Positions 1 through 8,646 of a stretch of DNA of 64,000 nt are shown piece after piece. Made by a program: the position numbers and the translations under genes. The stretch lies in assembly GCF_020177335.1 (NCBI RefSeq), contig NZ_JAIVMG010000001.1, positions 310,001 through 374,000 of the forward strand. The letters are read 5' to 3'. The DNA is from Stappia indica (lineage in GTDB: Bacteria > Pseudomonadota > Alphaproteobacteria > Rhizobiales > Stappiaceae). Each line of letters begins with the position of its first letter. The stretch's first letter is position 1. A model generated the notes under the pieces. The model was not told the origin of the DNA. It saw only the letters and a program-made list of their open reading frames with translations, and made no database searches.

Positions 1-570
1 ACCACGGCCGATCTCGTCCGCCTTGCCGCCGATGACAAGGTGGTGGCCATCGGCGAAGCCGGGCTCGACTATTTCTACGACAAGGCGCCGCGCGAAGCGC
101 AGGCGACCAGCTTGCGCCGTCACATCGCCGCCGCCCGGGAAACCGGCCTGCCGCTGGTGATCCATTCGCGCGATGCGGACGAGGACATGGCGGCAATCCT
201 GCGCGAGGAAATGGGGAAGGGGGCCTTCCCGGCCCTGCTGCATTGCTTCTCCTCCGGGCGGGAGCTGGCGCTGACGGGGATCGAGCTGGGGCTTTACGTC
301 TCCTTCTCCGGGATCCTGACGTTCAAGCGCTCGGAAGACTTGCGGGCAATCGCCGCGGAACTTCCGGCGGATCGCTTGCTGGTGGAAACGGACGCGCCGT
401 ATCTTGCGCCGCAGCCCTGGCGCGGAAAGCGCAACGAGCCGGCCTATGTGGCGCATACCAACAAGGTGCTGGCGGAGGCCCGCGGTGTCGACGAGGCGGA
501 GATGGCCCGTCAGACCACCGAGAATTTCTTCCGGCTGTTTTCCAAGGTGCCGAAGGTGGAGCAGGCATGA
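1..570 (+). CDS. tatD: TatD family metal-dependent hydrolase (5' end outside window)
   Basis: The reading frame is open from base 1, so the first third or so of the gene lies upstream of the window. TatD proteins are amidohydrolase-fold metal-dependent DNases/hydrolases of the cytoplasm. The visible part has the family blocks: the AIGEAGLDY segment, the LPLVIHSRDADEDM segment with a metal-ligand His, the LLHCFSSG segment, and the LLVETDAPYLAP segment near the C-terminus with the conserved Glu/Asp. Its stop overlaps the start of the next gene (ATGA), so the two are translationally coupled. In many alphaproteobacteria tatD sits between metG and this same metallohydrolase, which supports the call. 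Confidence 0.93.
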   Translation, partial: TTADLVRLAADDKVVAIGEAGLDYFYDKAPREAQATSLRRHIAAARETGLPLVIHSRDADEDMAAILREEMGKGAFPALLHCFSSGRELALTGIELGLYVSFSGILTFKRSEDLRAIAAELPADRLLVETDAPYLAPQPWRGKRNEPAYVAHTNKVLAEARGVDEAEMARQTTENFFRLFSKVPKVEQA

Positions 571-1412
571 CGACAGGCAATTCCTCCGGCGAGACCCTGC
601 ATTTCACCATTCTGGGCTGCGGCTCGTCGGCGGGCGTGCCGCGTGTCGGCAATATCTGGGGCGCCTGCGACCCGAACGAGCCGCGCAATCGGCGCAAGCG
701 CTGCGCGCTGCTGGTGCGGCGCATCGGTCCGGAAGGAGAAACCACCGTCCTGGTCGATGCCGGGCCGGACCTGCGTCAGCAGCTTCTCGATGCGGCGGTG
801 ACCGATCTCGATGCGGTGCTGTTGACCCATGCCCATGCGGATCATCTGCATGGCGTCGATGATGTGCGGCCGCTGGCGATCACCCATCGCAAGCGCATTC
901 CGGTCTATATGGATGCGTTGACCTCCGAGAGGGCGAACGCGCTTTTCGGCTACGGGTTTCGCACGCCGGAAGGCTCCAGCTATCCGCCGATCCTGAGCGA
1001 GCACCGGATTGTCGCCGGGCGCGAACAGGTCATCGACGGGGCGGGCGGTCCGATCCGCTTCACCCCGTTCGAGGTGGAACACGGCGATATCCCCGCGCTC
1101 GGGTTTCGCTTTGAGAACGTCGCTTATCTGCCTGATGTAAAAGACATTCCGACTGCCGCGATGGACGGGGTTTCCGGGCTCGATGTCTGGATCATCGATG
1201 CCTTGCGGCGCAGCCCGCATCCGAGCCATTTCTCGCTCGACGATGCGCTGGGGTGGATTGCTCGGATGGGACCGAAGCGGGCCATTCTCACCAACATGCA
1301 TGTGGATCTGGACTACCGCACGCTGGAGCGTGAACTGCCGCCAGGTGTGGAGCCCGGCTATGACGGGATGCGGTTCGAAGTCCCGGCGATGGCGCGGGCG
1401 ACCGCTGGCTGA
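567..1412 (+). CDS. MBL-fold metallo-hydrolase, PhnP-like
   Basis: A 281-residue metallo-beta-lactamase-fold hydrolase. The zinc-binding motif HAHADH is visible in LLTHAHADHLHGVDDVRPL, and the N-terminal ILGCGSSAGVPR segment is typical of the PhnP/RNase Z-like branch, whose characterised members are phosphodiesterases. The start is the ATG overlapping the tatD stop (ATGA), with a GGAG six bases upstream; a longer upstream frame exists but lies inside tatD. The stop overlaps the ATG of the recX-like gene (TGATG), so tatD, this gene and recX form one coupled unit. The natural substrate cannot be told from sequence. Confidence 0.88.
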   Translation: MTTGNSSGETLHFTILGCGSSAGVPRVGNIWGACDPNEPRNRRKRCALLVRRIGPEGETTVLVDAGPDLRQQLLDAAVTDLDAVLLTHAHADHLHGVDDVRPLAITHRKRIPVYMDALTSERANALFGYGFRTPEGSSYPPILSEHRIVAGREQVIDGAGGPIRFTPFEVEHGDIPALGFRFENVAYLPDVKDIPTAAMDGVSGLDVWIIDALRRSPHPSHFSLDDALGWIARMGPKRAILTNMHVDLDYRTLERELPPGVEPGYDGMRFEVPAMARATAG

Positions 1413-2023
1413 TGGCGCGCAAACCGGTCCCGCCGAGCGAGGATCGGCTGATGCGTTCGGCGCTGGCGTATCTGGATCGCTACGGCTCCAGCGAAGCCAA
1501 TCTGCGCCAGGTGCTGGTGCGCAAGCTGCGCCGTCTGGCCATGCAGCTTGGAACCGATCCGTCCGATTATATGCCGTTGATCGATCCGGTGGTGGCGCGT
1601 TGCGTTCGCGCCGGGTTGATCGACGACAAGGCCTATGCCGAGGCGCGGATCGCCAGCGAGCGCCGCAAGGGCCGGTCCGCGCGGCGGATCGGCATGGGGC
1701 TTGCGGCCAAGGGCGTCGATGCGGATCTGATCGAGCGGCTGATGCACGACGAGCGCTCCGGTGATGATCTCTCGGCGGCCTGTATCGCCGCGCGCAAGAA
1801 GCGCATCGGACCGTGGCGCCGGAGCGATGCGGATTTCGCCATTCGCCAAAAGGAAATCGCCGCGCTGTGCCGTGCCGGATTTTCCGTAGGCCTGTCGCGC
1901 CGGGTCATCGAGGCGCCGAGCATTGCATCGCTGATGGAAGACGTGGAGGACGCCAGCGACGTCGGCACCGGCTTTGGCGGGTGGATGGCGGCCGGCGACG
2001 ATCACTTCGGCGATGAGACCTGA
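1412..2023 (+). CDS. recX: RecX family regulatory protein
   Basis: A 203-residue RecX-family protein. RecX modulates RecA filament growth in homologous recombination. The features seen are the N-terminal AL-YLDRYGSSEANLRQVLVRKLRR helical segment, a basic stretch (IASERRKGRSARRIGMGLAAKGV) typical of RecX helical repeats, and a third repeat near residues 130-180. It begins inside the stop of the metallohydrolase gene. It is not next to recA here, which is common in alphaproteobacteria. The C-terminal tail is poorly conserved. The family call is sound; function as a RecA modulator is inferred. Confidence 0.82.
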   Translation: MARKPVPPSEDRLMRSALAYLDRYGSSEANLRQVLVRKLRRLAMQLGTDPSDYMPLIDPVVARCVRAGLIDDKAYAEARIASERRKGRSARRIGMGLAAKGVDADLIERLMHDERSGDDLSAACIAARKKRIGPWRRSDADFAIRQKEIAALCRAGFSVGLSRRVIEAPSIASLMEDVEDASDVGTGFGGWMAAGDDHFGDET

Positions 2024-2274
2024 GCGGCCATCCGACATCACCGACTGGCAACCATCTGAAGTCTCTGACGGGCTACCATTTCAAACTGCCGGCGGGCAAC
2101 CGCCTGATACCACTGAGCATTCGCCGTTTTTCGGTCGATCTAAAAATATTCCATAATATATCTTATGCGAATTGGATTTGTGGTGGAGGGATATGGGGAA
2201 TGGGTCGGTTCGAGCCTCGCCTTTCGAGGTTTCCGGACTGACTACCGTGTGTTTGGGAGCGAGCTGAAAGCGAC

Positions 2275-2889
2275 TTACTCGACAGCGTCGCTCTCGGTTC
2301 CGTTTGCCAACATTGCGCCAGTCCCAATTGCGCTAATGCCAGTGATCTGATTGTTGCGATCTAGCCAGCGCGCAATCAGGAAGCGGCGGAGGCCGAACAA
2401 TGCGATGATGGGCAAGGCAACCCCGACGATGACACTCTCGTTGTGAGTGAGTGCCCAGGCTGTTGCGGCCAATGTCGCGATGAGTAATTTTGCTGAATGG
2501 CTTTGCGTTGCCGAGGGTGAAAGCCCGCCAACTCCAATGAAGCCGTCGCGAGACACCAGAGTCAGCGCGATACCGACAAGAAAGATGGTGACAAGGACTG
2601 CGCCTTGCGAATAGCGGGTCAGCGTCGCTCCCACCTCAGGAAATCCGAATTGGTACACTGACACGATGAGTGGCGTAATGATAAAGAGATGAACGTTGAT
2701 GCCGAGTAAGATCGGGTTGTAGCGGATGCGACACGCTAGAAAACCAAATAAAACCATGGCCGCAAGCCCGGTCCCGATCCAGCCGGCCAATTCCAGATCG
2801 TTTCCAGACCTCAATAGTGCGAAGAACACAAGAGAAGGTGCGCTTTCGAGAAGGTCCGTGAGCCATTCACGCTGAAAGGAAGATGACAC
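2275..2889 (-). CDS. Hypothetical polytopic membrane protein
   Basis: A 204-residue protein I do not recognise. It has five or six hydrophobic segments (for example IGTGLAAMVLFGFLA, LGINVHLFIITPLIVSVY, GAVLVTIFLVGIALTLV, LLIATLAATAWAL and VIVGVALPIIALFGL), so it is probably an inner-membrane protein. The start is a GTG preceded by an AAGGGG-like site. Base composition is clearly lower in GC than the flanking recX and diguanylate cyclase genes, suggesting later acquisition. It stands alone between the recX unit and a convergently unrelated VOC gene on the same strand. No function can be assigned. Confidence 0.6.
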   Translation of the reverse strand: MSSSFQREWLTDLLESAPSLVFFALLRSGNDLELAGWIGTGLAAMVLFGFLACRIRYNPILLGINVHLFIITPLIVSVYQFGFPEVGATLTRYSQGAVLVTIFLVGIALTLVSRDGFIGVGGLSPSATQSHSAKLLIATLAATAWALTHNESVIVGVALPIIALFGLRRFLIARWLDRNNQITGISAIGTGAMLANGTESDAVE

Positions 2890-2945
2890 TGCCCTGCCCC
2901 TTTATCGATGTTCTTTGGATTTCCCTATACTCCCGGAACGCGGTT

Positions 2946-3422
2946 TCAGTCTTGAGTACCGGGAACATCGGTGCAGACTTGCGACAGAGGGATGGACGGA
3001 ACCCAGACATAGCCGTCGGCGTCCATGAGATAGGCCTCGCGCAGACCGTGCGGTTTGTCCCTGGCCTCGTCGATCACGGAAAAGCCATGCGCGCGGGCGC
3101 GTTCTTGCGCCTCATCCGGGTCGCAGCCCTGAACGCGGATCTCGCACCCGGCCCCGCGTGAGCTGGCCTCGCGGGTCAGCGCTCCCATGGGATGGGGTGC
3201 GTAGGTGGCGTCCTCATGGATCATCCAGGTCGATCCGGCATGACGCATGAGGGCGAAAGACCGGTCCCGGTAAAGCGTTTCGCAGCCCAGGATCTCGGTC
3301 TGAAAGCCAATCGCCAGATCGAGATCCTTCACCAAAAGGTTCAGCCACAGCCCATTCGGCATGGCCCGCGCCAAGTCATCGACATGCGCGCATGGGTTTT
3401 CCTGCGTCCGCCGATCCATCAT
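2946..3422 (-). CDS. VOC-superfamily (glyoxalase/bleomycin-resistance-like) protein
   Basis: A 158-residue vicinal-oxygen-chelate fold protein. One half-module opens with LWLNLLVKDLDLAIGFQTEILG and closes with the strand pattern REAYLMDADGYVWVPS, characteristic of the family. VOC proteins include glyoxalases, dioxygenases and antibiotic-binding proteins; the specific role is not evident. Its ATG overlaps the stop of the upstream diguanylate cyclase gene (ATGA at 3419-3422), so the two are translated as a coupled pair. Confidence 0.8.
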   Translation of the reverse strand: MMDRRTQENPCAHVDDLARAMPNGLWLNLLVKDLDLAIGFQTEILGCETLYRDRSFALMRHAGSTWMIHEDATYAPHPMGALTREASSRGAGCEIRVQGCDPDEAQERARAHGFSVIDEARDKPHGLREAYLMDADGYVWVPSIPLSQVCTDVPGTQD

Positions 3423-4633
3423 GAGACCGCCGCCGGCCGGGACAAGATCTCCGCGCCGGTCAGCGGGAATGGTGACGCCTTGGGTTGGTGAACGGTCACG
3501 CCGTTGCGGCCGCCATGCTTGGTTTGATAGAGGGCGAGGTCGGCGCGATGCAGCGCGTCGCGAATGTCATCGCCGGTCTCGGGCCACCAGGTGCTGAGGC
3601 CGAGGCTGAGCGACAGCGGGATCAGGTGGCCGTGCCAGGCGAAGGGGCTGGAGGCGACCGCCTCCCGCAGCCGATCCGCAATCCGGGCGGCCTTGGCGAT
3701 GTCCGTGTCCGGCAGCAGCAGGCAAAATTCATCGCCGCTCAATCGGGCGAGCAGATCGCCCGGACGTTCGACACTTTGCGCCAGCCGTGCCACATGCACG
3801 AGACAGGCATCGCCGGCGGCATGGCCATAGCGGTCGTTGACGGACTTGAAGTTGTCGAGGTCGATCATCATCACGGCGGCCCCCTGGCGGCGCCGCCGCC
3901 CCACCTGTTCGCACAGGCGCACCATCTCGCGGAAGCCGCGACGGTTTGGAAGTCCGGTCAGGTCGTCCCGGGTTGCGAGATGGGCCAGATCGGCTTTGAG
4001 ACGATCGATCGCCATGAGCAGAAAACCGAGGTTCCAGAGGCTGCATCCGATCACGACGGCGACAAGGAACCAGGCTGCGAAATCATAATAGCTATCGTCC
4101 TGCATGAAACCGATGAGCCGGGCGATGTTGCTCCCCGCCTCGCCTGCGTGTCCGGCGAAGGCAATGATAGCGGCGCCGGCGGCGACCAGGGCGCCGAGCT
4201 TCCTGGGGCGCAAGGTCACAAGCGCCATCACCACGAGGAATATCGGCACCATCTGGACGCCGGCGAATACCACATTTTGCTGAGCGCGGTGCTGGCTGGC
4301 CAGGACTAGCGCGAGGGCCAGAGCGCTGCCCAGAACTATCAGCGCGAGCAAGCCCCATCGCGGCCTTTGACCATAAAAGACACGAACTCCCTGCCACATC
4401 ACACCAAAGCCGGCACCGATCAGACAAATGCCAAAGCCGGTGAGTCCGGTTGCAGTCGGCGCATCGTCCAGCGCCAGAAACGCACCGCCCATACTCGTCA
4501 TCACCAGCGATGCCAGCCAGTAGCGCGCGGCCAGAAACGGCTTGTTGACCCAGACAATCGCTGCCCAGATGACGATCAGGCTCAGCGAATTCAGGATGAT
4601 GACAACATAAAGGGTCTGAAAATCGAGGTGCAT
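3419..4633 (-). CDS. Membrane-anchored diguanylate cyclase (GGDEF)
   Basis: A 404-residue protein. The N-terminal ~210 residues hold about six transmembrane segments, and the rest is a GGDEF domain that makes cyclic di-GMP from two GTP. The active-site motif is SGDEF at residues 299-303, a variant generally compatible with activity. Nine residues upstream is RPGD (290-293), matching the RxxD inhibitory site with the standard five-residue spacing, so product feedback inhibition is expected. No EAL domain follows. It is the first gene of a two-gene unit with the overlapping VOC gene. Confidence 0.92.
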   Translation of the reverse strand: MHLDFQTLYVVIILNSLSLIVIWAAIVWVNKPFLAARYWLASLVMTSMGGAFLALDDAPTATGLTGFGICLIGAGFGVMWQGVRVFYGQRPRWGLLALIVLGSALALALVLASQHRAQQNVVFAGVQMVPIFLVVMALVTLRPRKLGALVAAGAAIIAFAGHAGEAGSNIARLIGFMQDDSYYDFAAWFLVAVVIGCSLWNLGFLLMAIDRLKADLAHLATRDDLTGLPNRRGFREMVRLCEQVGRRRRQGAAVMMIDLDNFKSVNDRYGHAAGDACLVHVARLAQSVERPGDLLARLSGDEFCLLLPDTDIAKAARIADRLREAVASSPFAWHGHLIPLSLSLGLSTWWPETGDDIRDALHRADLALYQTKHGGRNGVTVHQPKASPFPLTGAEILSRPAAVS

Positions 4634-4838
4634 GATCCAGGACGTACCGCAAGCGCCGTTAGCCCGCTGTTACAAGCGGGCGAATGGTGCAGGTTTTGAA
4701 GACGGGGGCGACTATGGAAGGGCGGCCTTAAGGTCGATCTTCGCCAATCCGTAAAATGCCATATATTAAAAAAGTTGTGGAGGTGTTTCTTGTGGGCCCC
4801 TCGCCTCCGCCGCGCGCGGACGGGCGAGGCACACGGCG

Positions 4839-6176
4839 TCAGGTGCGCAGAAGATCGCCCAAGGTCGCCGCAACGACGACGGTGGCGGCTCTGAGGTCGG
4901 AAAGCAGCACATGCTCGTCGGCGCCATGGGCGTTGGCTGCCGTCAGTGAGGTCGGGCCGCTGCCATAGAGGATCGTCGGAATGCCGGCGGCGGCGTAGTG
5001 GCGGGCATCGGAAAAGATCGGCGATCCGCTGGTGCGGGTGTCCGCGTCGGGAAAGATCTCGCGAATATGCCGATGCGCGGCGCTGGCCAATGTGCCAACT
5101 CCGGTGACCGGACGCAACGGCTCGGCCAGAAGGATGCGTCGGCACTCGACCTCAAGCCCCTCCTCCTCCTCGCCGGCGGCATTCTGGATCAGGGTGGACA
5201 GGGCCTGTTCGACGGTCTCCCCATCCTCCTCCGGCAACAGCCGGCGATCCAGACGGATCAGCACCCGATCCGGCACCACATTGGTGTTCACCCCGCCCTG
5301 GATCAGGCCGATGGTGAGCGAAGCTGCGATATCCGGATCCAGGGCACTGCGGCAGGAGGAGAGCCGGTCGCGCTCGCGGTAGAGGGCATGCAGAATGCGG
5401 GTGGCCGCCTCCAGTGCATCGACACCGGCGCCCGGCTCGGCGGCATGGGCGGCTCGGCCGCGGACGATGATTTCCTGATGCAGGCAGCCGCTGTGGGCTG
5501 TGGTGACGAAGCGGCTGAAGCCGGAAGCGATGGCGAAATCCGGCTTGCTCAGTTCCTGTCCGAGGATCCAGCTTGGGCCGACATAGCCACCGGCTTCCTC
5601 ATCGAAGGTGATATGCAGCTCGACCGTGCCGGAGAGTTTCGCCGCACCTTCGGCGCGCGCCTCTTCCTCAAGAGCCAGCAATGCAAAGGTATAGGCGGCG
5701 ATGTCCGATTTTCCGAAGGCGGTGCCACGCCCGAACAGCAGTCCGTTTTCCTCGGTGGCTCCATAGGGCGCGTGATGCCATCCCTCCCCCGGCGGAACCA
5801 CGTCGGCGTGGCTGCACAGGGCGATCACCGGGCCGCGGCCATCTGCGAACACCCGTCGGACAATCAGATTGGTGACGCTGCGCATGCCGGTCTGGCGAAC
5901 AAAGGGTTCGGGCACCGGGTGGCGCTCGACCTCAAGGCCCAGAGCCTGCAGCGCATCTGCAATGTCGCTGGCAAATGGGTCCATGTCCCCAGGCGGGATC
6001 TCACTCGGCATCCGGACCAGGGTCTTCAGAAACGCCCGTTGTTCCGCCCATCTGGCATCGATGGCCGAGCCGAGCCTGGACAAGAGCTGCAATGCGGAGG
6101 CGGCGTTCGGCTGTCGGTCCGGGGTGCTGCCGGATTGATCGGCTGTCTGGTCGTCTGAGTGGTTTTCGGAAGACAT
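4839..6176 (-). CDS. M20 family metallopeptidase/deacylase, variant metal site
   Basis: A roughly 445-residue M20 (ArgE/DapE-like) hydrolase. It has the first metal-ligand block CSHADVVPPGEGW, the catalytic-glutamate block TFDEEAGG, a dimerisation-domain segment around GAGVDALEAATRIL, and the C-terminal ligand block AHGADEHV. Two canonical ligand positions differ: the GRGxxDMKG block reads GRGTAFGKSD, and the GEPT block reads ASGFSR. I start at ATG 6176; an in-frame upstream start at 6230 would add 18 residues that look non-native. It is monocistronic, with no informative neighbours. Allantoate amidohydrolase is also M20, but the motifs do not match that subgroup. Confidence 0.85.
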   Translation of the reverse strand: MSSENHSDDQTADQSGSTPDRQPNAASALQLLSRLGSAIDARWAEQRAFLKTLVRMPSEIPPGDMDPFASDIADALQALGLEVERHPVPEPFVRQTGMRSVTNLIVRRVFADGRGPVIALCSHADVVPPGEGWHHAPYGATEENGLLFGRGTAFGKSDIAAYTFALLALEEEARAEGAAKLSGTVELHITFDEEAGGYVGPSWILGQELSKPDFAIASGFSRFVTTAHSGCLHQEIIVRGRAAHAAEPGAGVDALEAATRILHALYRERDRLSSCRSALDPDIAASLTIGLIQGGVNTNVVPDRVLIRLDRRLLPEEDGETVEQALSTLIQNAAGEEEEGLEVECRRILLAEPLRPVTGVGTLASAAHRHIREIFPDADTRTSGSPIFSDARHYAAAGIPTILYGSGPTSLTAANAHGADEHVLLSDLRAATVVVAATLGDLLRT

Positions 6177-6559
6177 CGGATCAGGGACCCATCCGCGTGA
6201 TGCCGCGCGCCTGTTGGCCTGGCTGCGCACCCTCCCGGCAGTGCGGTCCTGCCGAGAAAGCGAAACGTGTGGAGAGATCTGAGCAACTATCTGAAATCAG
6301 GAATGAAAGCAATGATCCAGCAAGGTCATGATTGGGGGGAGTTCGGAGCATATCCCCTTCCCGGTCCTGTCGTGACCGGTCCTGATGGTGACGTTGCATG
6401 TCCCCCGTCCCTGCTGTTGGCCGTGCGTCCTGTCCGCGGCCTCTGGCAATCTCGCAGAACGGGAGGTGGCCATTTTCAATGGCGCTCATTCCGAGGCGCC
6501 AGGCTTCGCGGCATCGGAATGGTTTCCCGATGCCGCACTTCGATCACAGATACCGTCGC
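6177..6559. other. Intergenic region between M20 gene and the purine-importer operon end
   Basis: About 380 bases with no convincing gene; the short open frames on both strands lack Shine-Dalgarno sites and family features. The right end holds two hairpins just past the importer gene stop (see the terminator entry). The left end would hold the M20 promoter, but I see no strong -35/-10 pair. Confidence 0.5.
6481..6536 (-). terminator. Putative terminator hairpins after the BMP-importer operon
   Basis: Read on the minus strand just past the stop at 6560, there is a perfect 10-bp stem (arms 6508-6517 and 6527-6536, 9-base loop), then a second hairpin with GGCGC/GCGCC arms at 6481-6500. No long U-run follows, so a Rho-assisted or weak terminator is possible. 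Confidence 0.4.
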
Positions 6560-7627
6560 TTACTGCGGCAGCTGGTCATCGATGCCCTTGACGTACCAGT
6601 TCATGCCCAGCATCGCCTGATCGTCAAGCAGAATGCCATCGGCCACGGCGAGTTCGCCGTCCTGCTTGTAGATCGGGCCGGTGAAGGGATGCAGCTTGCC
6701 GGAACGGATCTTCTCCACCGTCTCCTTGGCGGCGTTCGCGACATCTTCCGGCATGTTGGTGAACGGCGCCATCAGCACCATCTCGGCATCGAGCCCGCCC
6801 CAGGTGTCGGTGCTTTCCCAGGTGCCGTCCAGCACGGCCTTGGTCCGGTTGACGTAGTAGACGCTCCAGTCGTCGACAATGGCGGTCAACTGGCCCTTCG
6901 GCGCGAACTTGATCATGTCGGACGCCTGACCGAAGCCGATCGCGCCCCGTTCCTCGGCCACCTGCAGCGGCGCCGGGCTGTCGGTGTGCTGCGCAAGGAC
7001 GTCGACGCCCTGGTCGAGCAGTGCCTTCGCTGCGTCAGCTTCCTTGCCCGGATCGTACCAGCTGTTGGCCCAGACGATCTTGACCTTGAAGTCCGGGTCG
7101 ACCGACTGCGCACCGAGCATGAAGGCATTGATGCCGCGGATCACTTCCGGGATCGGGAAGGAGCCGATGTAGCCGGCGGTGCCGGTCTTCGACATGCGCG
7201 CGGCGATCTGACCGATCACGTAGCGGCCCTCGTAGAAGCGGGCGGAATAGGTCGAAACATTGGCCGCCCGCTTGTAGCCGGTGGAATGCTCGAACTTCAC
7301 GTCCGGGAACTTCTTGGCGACCTTCAGGGTCGGGTTCATGAAGCCGAAGGAGGTGCTGTAGATCAGGCCGGCGCCGTCACGGGCAAGACGCTCGATGGCG
7401 CGTTCCGCATCCGGGCCCTCGGATACGCTTTCGATGTAGACCGTTTCGACCTTGTCACCGAAAGCGGCTTCAATGGCCAGCCGGCCCTGGTTGTGCTGGT
7501 AGGACCAGCCGTAATCGCCGATCGGGCCGACATAGATGAAACCGACCTTGAGCTTGTCGGCGGCTTCGGCGCCGACAACGCCGAAGCTCAGAACCGCCGC
7601 GGCGGCCATGCTGAGAAGTTTACGCAT
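6560..7627 (-). CDS. BMP family ABC transporter substrate-binding protein
   Basis: A 355-residue exported binding protein of the basic-membrane-protein (PnrA/Med-like) family, whose members bind purine nucleosides or related compounds. The signal peptide is clear (MRKLLSMAAAAVLSFGVVGAEAA). The mature start KLKVGFIYVGPIGDYGWSYQHNQG is the family ligand-site block with its conserved Asp and Trp. I start at ATG 7627, which has GGAG eight bases upstream; the longer open frame adds an implausible leader. It is the last gene of the importer operon, after two permeases and the ATPase, and downstream of xanthine dehydrogenase, so a purine nucleoside or base ligand is inferred. Confidence 0.92.
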   Translation of the reverse strand: MRKLLSMAAAAVLSFGVVGAEAADKLKVGFIYVGPIGDYGWSYQHNQGRLAIEAAFGDKVETVYIESVSEGPDAERAIERLARDGAGLIYSTSFGFMNPTLKVAKKFPDVKFEHSTGYKRAANVSTYSARFYEGRYVIGQIAARMSKTGTAGYIGSFPIPEVIRGINAFMLGAQSVDPDFKVKIVWANSWYDPGKEADAAKALLDQGVDVLAQHTDSPAPLQVAEERGAIGFGQASDMIKFAPKGQLTAIVDDWSVYYVNRTKAVLDGTWESTDTWGGLDAEMVLMAPFTNMPEDVANAAKETVEKIRSGKLHPFTGPIYKQDGELAVADGILLDDQAMLGMNWYVKGIDDQLPQ

Positions 7628-7724
7628 ATGTGAACTCCACATCCCCGTTGAGCATCCGTTTGTTTTCAAGCAAAAAGAAGCGGCGGATGGCATGTCCCGC
7701 TTCATCTTGTGGTGTCGTGCGGGT

Positions 7725-8645
7725 CTACCGGTCGGGAACGAAGGGCTGGCCGAGACAGGCCGGCGTGTTGATCCGGGTGAGCACACGATTCCGGGAAATC
7801 ATGACAAGAACGATAATGGTTGCAAGATACGGCAAGGCGGTCAGGAATTGCGAGGGGATCGCAACCCCGTGCGCCTGGGCGTGAAACTGGAGAATGCCGA
7901 CGGCACCGAACAGATAGGCCCCGGCGAGAAGCCGCAGCGGCCGCCAGGTGGAGAACACCACCAGCGCCAGCGCGATCCAACCCCGCCCGGCGGTCATGCC
8001 CTCGACCCATTGCGGCGTGTAGGCCAGCGACAGGTAGCCGCCGGCAAGACCGGCGCAGGCGCCGCCGAACAGCACCGCGAGGTAACGCACCCGGATCACC
8101 GAGACGCCAAGGGCATGGGCGGAGCCGTGATTGTCGCCAACGGCGCGGATGATCAGCCCGGCGCGGGTGCGGAACAGCACGAAGGACACGCCGGCGACAA
8201 GCGCCAGGGAGAGGTAGACCAGCAGATCCTGGCCGAACAGCACCGGGCCGATGAACGGCAGCGTGCTGAGGCCGGGAATGTGCAGCCGCTCAAGCCGGAT
8301 GCCCGGCTGGCCGACGAAGGCCTCGCCGATCATGCCGGCCAGGCCGAGGCCGAGCAGGGTCAGGGCAAGGCCCGTTGCCACCTGATTGGCCACCAGGTGC
8401 AAGGTCAGGAACCCGAACAGCAGTGCCAGCCCCATGCCCGCGCCAAGGGCGCAGAGCGCGCCGATATAGGCCGAACCGGTGGCCTGGGCGCCGGCAAAGC
8501 CGAGCACGGCGCCGACGATCATCATGCCTTCGACACCGAGGTTGAGGACGCCGGAGCGCTCCACGACGAGTTCGCCGATGGCGGCCAGCAGCAGCGGCGT
8601 GGCCGCTGTGATGACTGTCAGGAGGATGGATTCATACCCGCCCAT
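7725..8645 (-). CDS. ABC transporter permease (BMP/nucleoside type)
   Basis: A 306-residue inner-membrane permease of the branched-chain/nucleoside importer class (BPD_transp_2). About eight to ten hydrophobic segments are seen, with the characteristic ELVVERSGVLNLGVEGMM block near the N-terminus and TAGRGWIALALVVFSTW near the C-terminus. The ATG at 8645 lies one base after the stop of the preceding permease, with GGAAAG upstream, so I prefer it to a start nine codons earlier. It would pair with the next permease to form the transmembrane channel. Confidence 0.92.
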   Translation of the reverse strand: MGGYESILLTVITAATPLLLAAIGELVVERSGVLNLGVEGMMIVGAVLGFAGAQATGSAYIGALCALGAGMGLALLFGFLTLHLVANQVATGLALTLLGLGLAGMIGEAFVGQPGIRLERLHIPGLSTLPFIGPVLFGQDLLVYLSLALVAGVSFVLFRTRAGLIIRAVGDNHGSAHALGVSVIRVRYLAVLFGGACAGLAGGYLSLAYTPQWVEGMTAGRGWIALALVVFSTWRPLRLLAGAYLFGAVGILQFHAQAHGVAIPSQFLTALPYLATIIVLVMISRNRVLTRINTPACLGQPFVPDR

Positions 8646-8646
8646 C

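Noticed and set aside
2165-2350. A 61-codon plus-strand frame in the recX-membrane gene gap
   Set aside because: It overlaps the 3' end of the minus-strand membrane gene and has no ribosome site or recognisable feature.
4839-6176. The M20 protein considered as allantoate amidohydrolase
   Set aside because: The metal-site blocks and length do not fit that subgroup, and it is separated from the xdh operon by a probable terminator.
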